Shown piece after piece: positions 22,462-34,200 of a stretch of DNA of 64,000 nucleotides. Under the pieces are notes generated by a model. It ran no database searches. It saw nothing but the letters and a program-made list of their open reading frames with translations, and had not been told where the DNA came from. Positions within the stretch are counted from its first letter, which is position 1. Every line of letters begins with the position of its first letter. Origin of the DNA: Nymphaea colorata (taxonomy: Eukaryota; Streptophyta; Magnoliopsida; Nymphaeales; Nymphaeaceae); assembly GCF_008831285.2 (NCBI RefSeq), contig NC_045138.2:20925934-20989933 (forward strand), given 5' to 3'. Position numbers and translations under genes: made by a program.

Positions 22462-22524
<63 letters not shown>
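22462..22524. repeat. TA microsatellite
   Basis: Short GT lead-in followed by about 29 TA units. Confidence 0.95.
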
Positions 22525-22528
<4 letters not shown>

Positions 22529-22548
22529 ATACCCAAAAATTTGATTTC

Positions 22549-22790
22549 TTAATCAGGTGTAGGCATTTTACCTTTAAAACCAGGTTTTTGGAGTGTTTGG
22601 GAGCTATCAAAGCTGGGTTTGAAGAAATCCTGATTTTGTAAAAGGGAGTGAAAAACCTGGTCTTCTTTAGGTTATTTGAAAACCAGATTTTGAATGTAAA
22701 CTCATTAAAAAAATTTGGTTTTGATAAAGCACAAATTTTACAAAACTTGAGTTAGCGAAGGCTGTCATCCGAACGCGCCCTCTTATGTAA
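22549..22790. repeat. Dispersed repeat, copy A
   Basis: Contains caggtttttggagtgtttgg, agctatcaaagc, aggttatttgaaaaccagattt and ends gctgtcatccgaacgcgccc. A second, diverged copy is at 51270-51490 with caggtttttggagtgcttgc, gccatcaaaac, aaaccaggctttcaaaatta and gatgtcgctcaaacggctcc. Ends of the kind gtc(a/g)(t/c)c(c/a)(g/a)aac are common in plant MITE-like sequences; the family is unnamed here. Confidence 0.55.
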
Positions 22791-23504
22791 GCTAAATTCC
22801 AATGTTTACAAAACTTGCTTTTTGAAGGAGAGCTAATAACTAGATATCCAGGTTATTCATAAAAAAACTGTATGTTGAGGGTGTCGATGAAACACAAAAA
22901 TCTTTTTAAAAAACTTATTAAAAAGTTTAATTTTCAAAAACTGTGTTTTTATGGGTTTCATTCAAATGCTCCTAAGAACCTTGATAACCTACCTTTCCTC
23001 ATTCCTAATTTCAAATTAAAACACATTTTTTGTGAAAGAAATAAAAGAGAGAACAAGAGAGAAGCCATGACCATCGAAATTATTACTAGTTATGAAACAA
23101 GTTCGCGTTTATCATACATATGTTTTTAGAGTGCATGTATCATACTTACGATGTTAGAATATATATAATACCACTTATGACAACATCAAACCAAACTATT
23201 GGCACAAAAGTTAGGTACTAATTTTCCACAATCTTAATAAAGTCTCACTCTTATCAAATTACATGTGATGAGAGAAATAAAATAGACAAAAAAGTAAAAT
23301 GTCAAATTATTGAAATTAAAAACTACTGCTTATTAAAGCATCTGATTAAATGAATAGGTGACCAAAATAATTTGATCAATGTGAATTACAAAGTTTATTT
23401 AGCGAACGGCAAGTGTCAAATCTCATCATTTATTTAATCTGTAAGAGAATAAGGGCATAATGAAATCAATGTCACACAATTACTCAAATTAATCGTAATT
23501 AGCC
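22791..23504. other. Intergenic stretch, nothing recognised
   Basis: AT-rich; the 85-codon plus frame at 22872-23129 has no recognisable features. Confidence 0.5.
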
Positions 23505-23660
23505 TCAAGAGGCATAGGCAACTGGGTAGCAAGGTGACACAAACTCAAAGGATTTGAGGTTCGAATCCTGTGGTCACTTTCACACTCCAGTGTGTTATGC
23601 TTCTGGACGGTATCAAGTGTGATGCCCAAGTTAGCAGATGTACCATTCATTTAAGCCCCA
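23505..23660 (+). mobile_element. tRNA-derived SINE
   Basis: Shows an A-box-like segment (actgggtagcaaggtga) and, about 35 bp later, a perfect Pol III B box ggttcgaatcc at 23558-23568. These are followed by a body ending tgtaccattcatttaagccccaaaaaaa. Spacing and B-box match fit a plant tRNA-related SINE. No cloverleaf can be folded, so it is not a tRNA gene. Its exact ends and target-site duplication were not established. Confidence 0.6.
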
Positions 23661-26600
23661 AAAAAAGTCTGAATCTTAGAATTATAAGGTTATGGCCTTG
23701 GGCTTTCATGCTGAAATCAGTTTTCTCTAAGTAAACATTAAAACAATCAGTTAATAAATCATTATTATATAAAATTCAGTTACGGTAAAATATCAATTAC
23801 TATATATAATATTCTATGAGCAACATACATGTTAAATTTACCGTATTGTTTAACACACATTTAATTTCACTAAGCCTTAAACGAATAAATCAGTTTCCTG
23901 TCGTGCTCCAACTAAATAAATCAACACATGTTAAAGTATGAATTGTTGCTTATAATAAGGCAAGCAACATTTATTATTCAATATGTCATTGTACATTTTC
24001 ATTTCAAAACATGCTCAATTTATAAGTGGTTGCAACAATATGTCGATTTTATCATAGATAAATTTAGTTCAAAAATTGATTACACTGATAAGGTAACTAA
24101 TGCTGTTTCTACATAATGAGCAAAACACTGCAACACCTTAAATTAATTGCTTTCCCTCTTTCATCTCTCTCTCCATCTATGACCTCACTCATCTTTCTTT
24201 TTGTCTTTCACTCCATTCCCTTCCATCTAGAACAGAAGCTTTGAGTTCCCCAACGTAAAAATGCACCACATTTTATGCTCTCAAATAATTTCTTTAGAAA
24301 CAATTAAAATTTTGTACCATATGCTTAATTTGGATTCCCTATTACTCACATTTTTGTAGTAGTCACATACTTTAGACCATAGTCACGCAAAACACATTTT
24401 AAAAAAAAGCGAAAAAATACGATAAATTAACTATCATTTAAAACTTTAAAAATGCGTTTTTTTTAAAACAAACGTGTTATCAGTTTTTTTAATGTGAAAC
24501 ATTTTTTTTCATTTTTTATTTGTTGCAAATCTATTTATCTTTTGATGTTCATGTTATCAGTTTCTCACTTATTTTATTTTTTCCCCATTTTTAGTTTTTA
24601 ATTTTTTTAAAAAATTTACCGTATTTTTGTCGTTTTTTCAAATTCGTCGTATTATACCCGAGAAAAACCTCGTTGTTATTTGTGACTATGCAGTTTAGAC
24701 AAAGTTTTATTTAAACTAAATTTTGTTTTTGTACAAAGCCTAAACTGAGAAATTTGGTTTCCTCCTCATACATGAAGATTTGAGGTCAAAACCTCCCCCC
24801 CTCCTGACCTCATAGCGAAGGTTTTAGCTACATATTGAGAATCTCAAATCCTCATTTTTAAGCAGTTTTGGAAGCAAATTTTTTGTTTACTCAATGGAAG
24901 GATTTCGGATCAGCCTCGAACATGGGATCCGAGGCTGTCAAACACGCCCTAAGTCTTTCACCCAGCCCTCGTTATGTGGTTGATTGCATTGGTGCCCACA
25001 AATGCATGCACCAACTTAATGTCTTTGCATGGATTACTCCATGCATGTCAAAAGGTGGTAAATAGCTGACAATGTATATTGACTACTAATGCCTTTATTT
25101 ATCCTTGTCTTTAGTTTAGACCATTACATATTTTGGTAGTTGTTCAACTGTGCTAACCATACTCGCGAATAATGTCTCGTATGTTATGCATGTACACGGT
25201 ATTAATAGCTTTGGCTCGCGTTGGTATTGGCTGGGCTAGTTCAAGTGTCAAGACTATTGTACTGGAACTTCTCTAGCTCTCACTCTTGTACCCTTTCCTT
25301 TAGGGGTAGAGCCAGATTTTTTTTTTTTTGTCGCAGGAACGAAACTATAGTTTCAAAATTTTAACAGGGGTCGAAATAAAAATTTTCAAAATTTTTATAT
25401 ATATTAAACTAAATTTTTTTTATTCAAGTCAGATTATGAATGCAAGTTGATTCTTAGAATGACCTAAATACTTAGGTAGGTTTTTAATTTAGATCTATTA
25501 AAAATTTAAACATATTGAAATCGACTTTCACTGTGTCCATGAATTGGTTACTCAAACAAAACCAATTGCCAAGCCTGTCACTGGGATCAATTTCAACATC
25601 TTTGGGCCAAACCCAGTCTCCTACAGCTCTAGGGTTTAAGGGAGTATGTATGCAAGACTCATCATGAGTGACATAAAAACTAAAATGGATATTTTTTTAA
25701 AATTTTCAATAATAATTTTTTTTGTTAGCTTCCCTTTAAACGTACATGTCATACAAGAACGCATCCGTCCAAGGACCAAGAAACTTAGTGGACCCATTTC
25801 CAAGAAAAGGGAAACCAAATGAGCCTCGACTTCATAGAACAAGTGGTGCGTGTGTTCAAAATGGACAGGACCGATCGAACATAAATATATATTCCTTCAT
25901 AGTTATAAAAGATGAGATGCCTAAAAGGGGACAAAAAGTGCCAGAATATAATGTTGGTGGCAACAAAAAGCTAGCTTTCATTTTCTTTTTCTTCAAAGGG
26001 ATAGATGGAACAACTTTGTTGCATGTGAGGTGCCGTCCATCTAATATAACAACTAATAAATGTCTCTTGCATGTGAAATGCCTTCGACTACCTTAGTACA
26101 TATTTTTCATTGAATCACTCTTACGACCAGGTTTATAAAGTTAGATTGCAAACAGTGCACTTCATGACAAAGAGGGCTGGCTCGTTGGGCTCTCCCTGTC
26201 CTTGGCATTTACGGGTTCACTACGTACTTTCACTTTCAATCAAGCAAAAAAACTATAGTTGGTAAGCTCCTAACTCTCCGACTTGGATATTACTCAGTGA
26301 GTTGACTTGTTGGCTCAGTCGAGTTTTAAGACAACTTGAATCGGATGAGTTAGGACGAGACAGGGTTGAATCAAGGGTGAGTCAAGTCGAGTCAGAGGCG
26401 GGCTGGATCAACCTTAACTTGTGGCCAGGTTTTCTAGCGGCCCGACCTGACTCGAGCGATTCCAAAACCAACTCAGTGAGTCAGCCAACTATAAATCAGT
26501 GTCACTGAAATCAGTCTGTGGACCCAATGTCTCTTAATTGGAGTTGAGAGCATGTTTGAAAAAGGAACTTAGAATGTTTGGAGTTGGGCCACGAGGGCTT

Positions 26601-26933
26601 TTTTGTTCCTACTGGGGCTATTTTTCAAAGATTGTCATTCACTGGTAAGGGAGAAGAGGGGAGCATGGTTTAGATTTTGGACCCAATCGGGCACAATAGT
26701 GGATCCATGTGATCGGTTTGGATTTCAATAGTCTAACTATTAAAAAGTCCCATCCACTCCAATTCAGATTTTGGATCCATATGTAAGGCATTTTCAATAT
26801 AGAAAGAGAATCTTTTGTTAAAAACTGATGCAGAAGTGATGAGAATTCTTCATAGAATCAACGCACGTCTGCGTTATAAAAAGAAATTCTTAGTGAACTT
26901 TCACGAAAAAGGTTTCACGTGATTCAGGGTTGA
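23661..26933. other. Intergenic stretch with old repeats
   Basis: No gene recognised. 25310-25400 (ggggtagagccaga followed by a T run, then gggtcgaaat) reads like the reverse complement of the repeat seen at 50200-50330. 26280-26510 is rich in gagtcaagtcgagtcag words like those at 18000-18870. Confidence 0.45.
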
Positions 26934-26975
<42 letters not shown>

Positions 26976-26976
26976 G
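26934..26976. repeat. TA then GA microsatellite
   Basis: About 11 TA units passing directly into about 10 GA units. Confidence 0.93.
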
Positions 26977-29900
26977 GGGTTGAGGTAAGGTATTAACTCC
27001 ACAAAATTTATCATGTTGCATTCCGAAAAATCAAATGTTGATATTAATTTCTTCAAAACTTTGAGCACTCAAATGTAATGCAAACATCTAGAACTTATAT
27101 AATTTCGAACCTAATTTATTGGTCTTTAAATATAACTTTGAAAGGATCAAACATTCAAAGACAAAGTTTCAGAAATTATGCAAGTTATAAAGTAGTATCT
27201 ATAACTGATTTCAGCATGGAATTGGGGATTGTCGATAATGCATATCTCATGCAATGGCATCCGAAATTTTTAGAACTTAATTTTAGATAAATAATTATTC
27301 AAGAACTTGCAATTGCGTGATCCTGTTCCAAAATTGTTATTATTATTATTTTATCATTTTTTATCATCTCCCAGGTTCTAAAAACACGTTGCAAATGGAG
27401 AGACTGCGAATCTCGTAGACTGTAGAGGAAAATTTTCTGGAGGATCCACACAACAAGTCACCCATGTAGCACAAAACATTGATACTATGAGACTTTGAAA
27501 CAAAGATTGACTGCTTACATGCCACTGTTTGTTGTGCCAACTATAGTCGGAGTTTTAAACAGCAAGGTTTTTTTCAACTATAATACTGTGATCTTGAAAA
27601 AAAGGATATATTTTTAAAAATTTAAAAGAACTAAAAATAGAAAAAAATAAAATAAGTAAGAATCTAATAACACAAAATCAAAATATAAGTACATTTGAAA
27701 CAAATAAAAAATGACAAAAAAACTGTTTGACATTAAAAAACTAAAAAAAATATAAAAAAACTGTTTGACATTAAAAAAAACATGAAAAACGCATTAAAAA
27801 TGCGTTTTTTGGTTTTTAACATTAAAAAAAACACGTTTTTTTTGTAGTTTTAAACAGTTTTTTTGTAGATTTAAAAATGTAAATAAATAAAATGAGAAGA
27901 CTTATAACTAGCAAGGAATAGACCATAATGGTTTTAATTTTAAAAGCAACAAAAATGTGCTTTCTCTTTGGAGAGTGATAAAGTAAGGATGTGTTTTGGG
28001 TCATACACCACATAAATGTTCATGGGCTTTTGGACCTTCCATCAGTCATACAGGGTGATGTGATTGAATGGACTCCAGAATATGCTTGGATTGCCCTCGG
28101 AATGTTCAAGTGTAGTTGGCCAACTCTTAAATCTTGACTCGGCAACTCATTTACATTAGGTCATAAATCTTATAGTATATTTTTACTGGAAATTGACGAA
28201 CAAGGAACATATTTATAAAATAACCGGTAAAATTGAATTCATATACAAAATAACAAGTAAACATAAAGTAAATTGAATTAAATAACTTCAGTTTTATGGA
28301 CACAAATGCATAGCTACAAAATAAGAACTAATAAACGTCGAGCACTAGATTAGTTTAATTTGGAAAAAACAACTGCCATTAAATTCCTAGAGATATTAAT
28401 AATGGTGAGAATTGGTGCTGAATAAAACAGTCTAAATTCAAGTAATCTCCATCGATTTGATTTCATAATGAGATTATTAAGAGTCGTTTGGCAACGATAG
28501 CACATTGTTACTGTTCTCAAAAAAATGAAGCCGATGCATATAACATGAATTGCACTCATAAAATACTTGGTAAGTGTTGTGTGAGTCCACTTAATTTTTT
28601 GAGGCAGGTTCATGAGACGAGGAAGAGAGCCAAGGTAGGGCCCGCATGGGTCTTTTCCCACGTAAAAAAAAATTACATGTAAATTTTAGAAAATTTCACT
28701 TGTTCTATATAAAAATTTTAAAAAATAATATTTCGGCCCTAATCAAAATTCAAAAACTTTAATTAGGGTCAATACTTGATTCGTAACCTAATTTATTATT
28801 AACGACTTTAACTGGCCGATTTTGTCAACTACGTTAAGATCTTCCTTGAATGTTAGGTAGCGATCCATCTCATTTTTCATGAGCACCAACGATGACCATT
28901 GATCGCGGCAAAAAATGGTCATATGCCAGGCCAAGATTTTAAAGCCTTTTATTATTGTCACTTAGCTTGCTGCCAAATTGATCGTTTGGTATGTGACTTA
29001 GAATATATTTTAAAAGATGTCATTTTAGATGTCGAACTCTTGACCTTATTCAAGTAAAATATCCTTTTTAAAGCTTAAATTCAGCTTTGACGCATGCATT
29101 ATTCAATTATTAAAGCCCTAATTTTAAATAGTGTGATTTTGCCGTCACTTTAATCATTCAATGAGCAGATAGAGACAACAAGCAATTAAATTCATAATAA
29201 TTTTAATATTTTAGCCAAATTCGCCAGGGCCCAGGTTTGTCTCCTACATGATAGGAAAACAATTTTTTACGATTTCTGTGAAATTATTACACTTTATTTA
29301 CGGTTTGAATATTATTTTTTTTCTTTTTGAAAAAAAGAAGGGACACAAACCGAATTCAATTCAGAAAAACATGCATCTACGAGATAGCAAAAGTATCATT
29401 ATATATATACACTTTATTCTTTGGTGCCAAATTGATTCTTCGGTGTATTATTTAGAAGATAATCTGAAAGATGTTAAATATATATATTGATCGATCTCTT
29501 AACCTTCTTTAGCAAAACTATCTTTTTATTAAGCTTCATTAACGCTTTGGCGCATGTATTACTCCATCATCCACGCCCTAATCTCGCGCCTAGACACCTT
29601 GAATCTGCCACCGCTTTCATCATTTAATACGTAGATAGAGACAACGTACACGTCATGGGGGTATTAAATTCATAATCATTTTGATATATAAGCAAATTCG
29701 CGACTAACGCACCAACCATGATCTTTTCTTGATTTGCATTAATAAAGAGTGTAGACTTGAGTATGATTTAAAATATTTTATGTTGTTATTGTCAAATGTT
29801 AACCATGGCAAGCTTCAAAAGTTTTTTTATTTTATTATTTAAATGCATTAAAGTGTATATATATATATATATATATATATAAAGAGAGAGAGAAAGTTGG

Positions 29901-30690
29901 AGGAATATTTATTTTACTGTACTAATAAGAGTTAAAGTAATCTTTCTTTCTTAAGTTTAGGACTGCATTAATGCCTGGTGTGATATATAATCGCCATACA
30001 TATTCAATAATCATCGTAGACAACATTCGCACATATTCATTTATTTTGCAATTCTACCAATTGAGTAGAATTGCACAAGCGAAATAGTTTAGGGGTGAGG
30101 ACCGCTGTTTGAGCACGAGTCTCCTTCAAAGCCATCGTTGTAGTGCACTTATTTCAATAGAACATAACAAATAGTAGGCAACAAAAAAATGTTTTCCATG
30201 CCTTCATAAATATCTTGGGCATTTTCCAAAGACTGGTTTGGATATTTTTTATTTTATTTTGACATGATGTTCAAAATCGGCTCTTGAATCAAATCGGCAA
30301 AACTGAATCGAATCACTCTTCCATTGAATTGGATTCAAATCCATTCACACACAATTCCTCAAAATTCATAAGAAAAATTGGTACTTCTTTAGCAACCCAA
30401 TTTACATTGGGTATGAACCCATGGTTCGCGGTTCAACCCTGGCCCGATCCGATTGAAATAAAATTTATACATAAGATATATAAATATAAATAACTAAAAT
30501 ATAATATAATAAAATCAAAATTTTATATATATTATTGATTGGCTGAGTTGGGCTGCTTATTGCCAGCTGAGCCCCAAATTCTTTGGAAGGATTCCAAAGG
30601 TTAATTTTGTGGCCTGGGCTCCCGATCCATTTACATCTCCACATCAATGGATTTGGATTTACCAGATCCAAGTCGAACGGTAGATTGTGA
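26977..30690. other. Intergenic stretch upstream of the O-fucosyltransferase
   Basis: AT-rich and free of recognised genes. 27590-27860 is a low-complexity zone of aaaacgtttttt and aaaaaactgttt words. 28680-28770 shares the words aaattttaaaaaataatatttcgg and aaaaactttaatt with 50200-50330. Nothing else stands out. Confidence 0.45.
29853..29895. repeat. TA then GA microsatellite
   Basis: About 14 TA units followed by aaagagagagagaaag. Same TA-to-GA layout as at 26934-26976. Confidence 0.9.
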
Positions 30691-31239
30691 TTTGTGAGGG
30701 AGGCATTTCGGACCCACTGCACGGATAGCCACCGACACCTGCTCTGTTCCCAGACCCGTTTATCGCGGCTCCGGCGAATCCATTACCACAGAGAGGGCGG
30801 AGAGCGAGAGAGAGCGAGAGACGCGTCCGTCGGAGAAGGCTTCGGGTCGCATGACATCCGTACCGATCAGACACTCCGGTCAATCTCCGTCGTCCACTTC
30901 TCGTCCTGTCCCCGTCCGCCTTCTTCCGTCACCGTCCGAGGTCCTCCGTCCTCCCCTTCTCTCCCCTCTGTTCTGCCGCTGCAGCCGCTGACTCCGAGAG
31001 GGGACACAGAGAGGCGGAGAGTGAGAGAGAGGAGTTTGACGTTGACAGGAAGAGCATGTAAGGGGTGGTGCCTGAGACAACTGCTTTCTGATTGTTGCTC
31101 TCTCCTTGGGAATTCTGGCAATGCCGCTCGTTTCTTGGCCGCCAGATCCGCGGGCGATTTGAAGCTCCTGCCCCTTGTATGGACGTGGACGTCCCGGGAT
31201 TGACTTTCTCAATCTCAGACGGCGGCTTCTCATAGAAGC
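30690..31239 (+). promoter_or_regulatory. GC-rich 5' leader region of the O-fucosyltransferase gene
   Basis: G+C rises sharply here and stays high through exon 1, as is usual around plant gene starts. A minimal start-stop ORF (ATGTAA) lies at 31056-31061. The same bases form a good splice donor (catGTAAGG), and an acceptor-like ctcatag ends near 31231, just before the main ATG. A 5' UTR intron of about 175 bp is therefore possible and would remove the mini-ORF. The longer open frames on both strands across this block appear to be by-products of the GC content. No convincing TATA box was found close by. Confidence 0.45.
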
Positions 31240-34200
31240 ATGTACGCTTACAGCAGGTTAGGGGGCGGAGCTGCTGCAGCCGCGGCCGCTGCCGCGGCAA
31301 CCGGGGGCGGGAAACCGACGTCGCCGCGCCGGTCTCCTAGGGCGAAGTACGGGAGGAGCAAATTTGCTGGTCGGAACTCGGGGTTTGAGTCGCCGGCAAA
31401 GCTGCAAAGGGTGGCGGAGCGGCTGGCCTACTTGCTTCTTTCCTTGGTGTTTAGGAGGCACGGAGTGCTGCTCTTTGCCCCCCTTATCTATCTCTCCGGG
31501 ATGCTGCTGTACATGGGCACGCTGCCGATCGAGATCCCCCGCGTCGTCCACCGGCCGCCTCCCGGGTCGACCTACCGGAGCCCCCAGGTCTTCGAGAAGC
31601 TCTGGCCTCATATGCAGGCCGACCGTTCCCAGATGAACGCCGTCAGTTTCATCTTTCTCTTCTCTCTTGCCTTAATCTTTTCTTTCTTTCTTTCCTTTTT
31701 CATAATTTAGTTTTGTGACTGGATAGTGCAAATTTCATTTTTCCGAGTATCGACATGATTTGTTTATTTTTCATTTTCTTGTTTTTCTTTGCTCGAATTT
31801 GCCTCTCCTCCTTATTCATAATATAATAATATATAGCAATCCATGGGGGTGTCCGTGTGCATGTGTGGAAAACCTGGTCTTATACTTTTATATTTGGGTA
31901 ACTTGGCATTCATGCTGTATTCGTATTCCAGATGTGTTTTCCTGTTGCTTATCCTTAGGAATGATCAGTACCATTTATCGTGCACATATTATCACTGTTT
32001 GTGGTAGGTACTGTGGATTATCCAACTTTGGGTAGCCTCATTAAGTTCTCTATGGCCGTTAATTTTTATCATAGACATAAGAATAAGGAGTGAATAGGAA
32101 ATAGAAAGATAATAAACATATATCACTACCACAGTTACCATTGTGGTGAAATCCTTTGTGGGGTTTGATTTGGAAATCCGGTTTCATCATTTATTTCAGA
32201 ATCTGTGTCCAACTTGCTTGCCTCCTGAACATAGTTCAATTTTCAGTGTTTCCACTAGGTCATCCAACTGATGAATCAAAGGATACAAGTTCAGGTTTTT
32301 AGACAAGTTCAGATTAGCTAGTATTATTTGAAGTCACTTTTCCATATATAAGATGTGGCTGCTTACCAGGAGATCGCAAGAAATTTATCTCTTAAAGTTC
32401 CTCCATGCAGAAATCAGTATATTCTTAGATTTATCGAGCTGAGGATTAGGCAGTTGATTGGCTAGATGTATGAACTATGAAATTTCATAAATAGGTTGAC
32501 TTACTTAAATCCCTCAAAAATCAAGTGAAAAACTATACATTCTTCTTTTAGAATGTGAGTTCTAGCCAATTTGTTACATCTTAGTGAATTAAAATAGATC
32601 AAACTCTAATCCTCCCTTAGATACTCATTTGTTAAATCCTATCTGATTTTGATGTTATATACTAACAAAGGTTTATGCTAATTCTGAGAATTGTCCGATC
32701 CTTGTAAGCTTGTATTGATTAAAGGATGATTTGATGTGGTGTATGTTCACTTAGCTAGAGTCCTCTTAACCTTGAAGACTAACTGGGAAGTTTGTTTCTT
32801 ATAAAAGTGCTGTACAACATGATAAGTCATTGGCTTTAGATGTGGCATATAATTATACTGCATCAAATAAGTACATAAATATATTTTATGTTGTCTTAGC
32901 ACTGATGAGTATCTTATTTACCTGTTAAAATTTAAACATCTAGTACAGATCTTTGTTGACATTTGCTGCTTATATTCACAGTCTTATTTAATAAATCATT
33001 GATTATTATAAATTCCTTGATGAGCATCTCTAAATTTTAGATATTTAGAAAATTGTGATAGCATATAACATTGAAAAAATTTAACCAAGAAAGACACGGT
33101 TAAAGAGAATACCAAAATAAGTTACTGATTGTGTGGTTCTGGCTGCAGAAAATTTCTCTTTCACCGCCTGGTTGAACTGGAATTTCATAGTAGGTCATTT
33201 AACAAAGATTCAAGATCAAGCATTGTTGTCACACGGCCTGTAAAAAATGCATCTAGATCTTTTGGAAACTGTCGAAATTCTCCTGATGATCCTCCTTATG
33301 TCTGAGTTCAGAAAATAAGCATTTTTCCATGATTACTTTTCCATGAATGCCAGCTTGTGAACTTTTTAGTTTTATAGTACCTCTTGTGTTCTTAAGTTCT
33401 TGTTCATGGTCTGTGATTTGTTCTTCATGATCCTCCGATTTTATGCCACTTTTTCACATGATTTCATGTAATTGTTCTTGCCCTTCGTTTTTTTGCCGAA
33501 AAAAGAAAAAAGTGCCTATAAGTTCCTTTCCTTTTCTACTTATGGATGTTGCAAATTTTGCTTCAAATATCTGTTTATGCTAGTATTTTTTTTTCCCTGT
33601 TTTTCCTGCTCATCACAACTGATTTCTACTTATGGATACTCTGTCTTTTGGTTCATGTATCTTGTTTCTCATATGGTTATTTTTTCTTTGTAGTTTGTCC
33701 TTGTAAGGTATTTTTCGTTGTCCTTGTGTCTACTTATGGAGAGTGCGAGTATTGCTTCCAATATCTTGTTTCTCCCCCTCTATGTCATGTTCTGCAGAGG
33801 ACCTGGCTATGTTTATATGTGTGTGTGTATATGTGTGTATTGATGATGATGATAAGAAAATAAAGTAAACTTATCATCAGATCGATATGCATAAAAATTA
33901 CAAATCTACTTTTATTATATACTAGTAGTACAAGTAGGTCTAAACTGCATTGACTTTAATAATAACTCCCGTTATTCACATTACGCAATTCAAACAAATT
34001 TGCAAGCAATAATAATGAGACAGCAAATAGGTTAATGACAAAGAACCTTTATACTTTACACTAGTAAAGCTTTAATCTCTAAGATACTAACTATATTTAT
34101 AATATCGTGCATGCACAATGGCTTTGGAAAAGGAACTTTGTTCACATTTTTTTTTACCATACTATACTTGCTCAGATTTGACAGTGTCTAATTTTGGACA

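Noticed and set aside
23558-23568. tRNA gene suggested by a perfect B box
   Set aside because: No acceptor stem or anticodon arm can be drawn around it; the surrounding sequence fits a SINE.
30694-31300. Long ORFs on both strands upstream of the O-fucosyltransferase
   Set aside because: They overlap one another and come from the GC-rich leader. None shows a domain, and the main ATG with its exon chain is clear.
33149-33300. Possible extra exon in intron 1 of the O-fucosyltransferase
   Set aside because: It was first suspected to hold the missing W-K-P-C segment. The real one is at 34694-34766, which joins exons 1 and 3 in frame.
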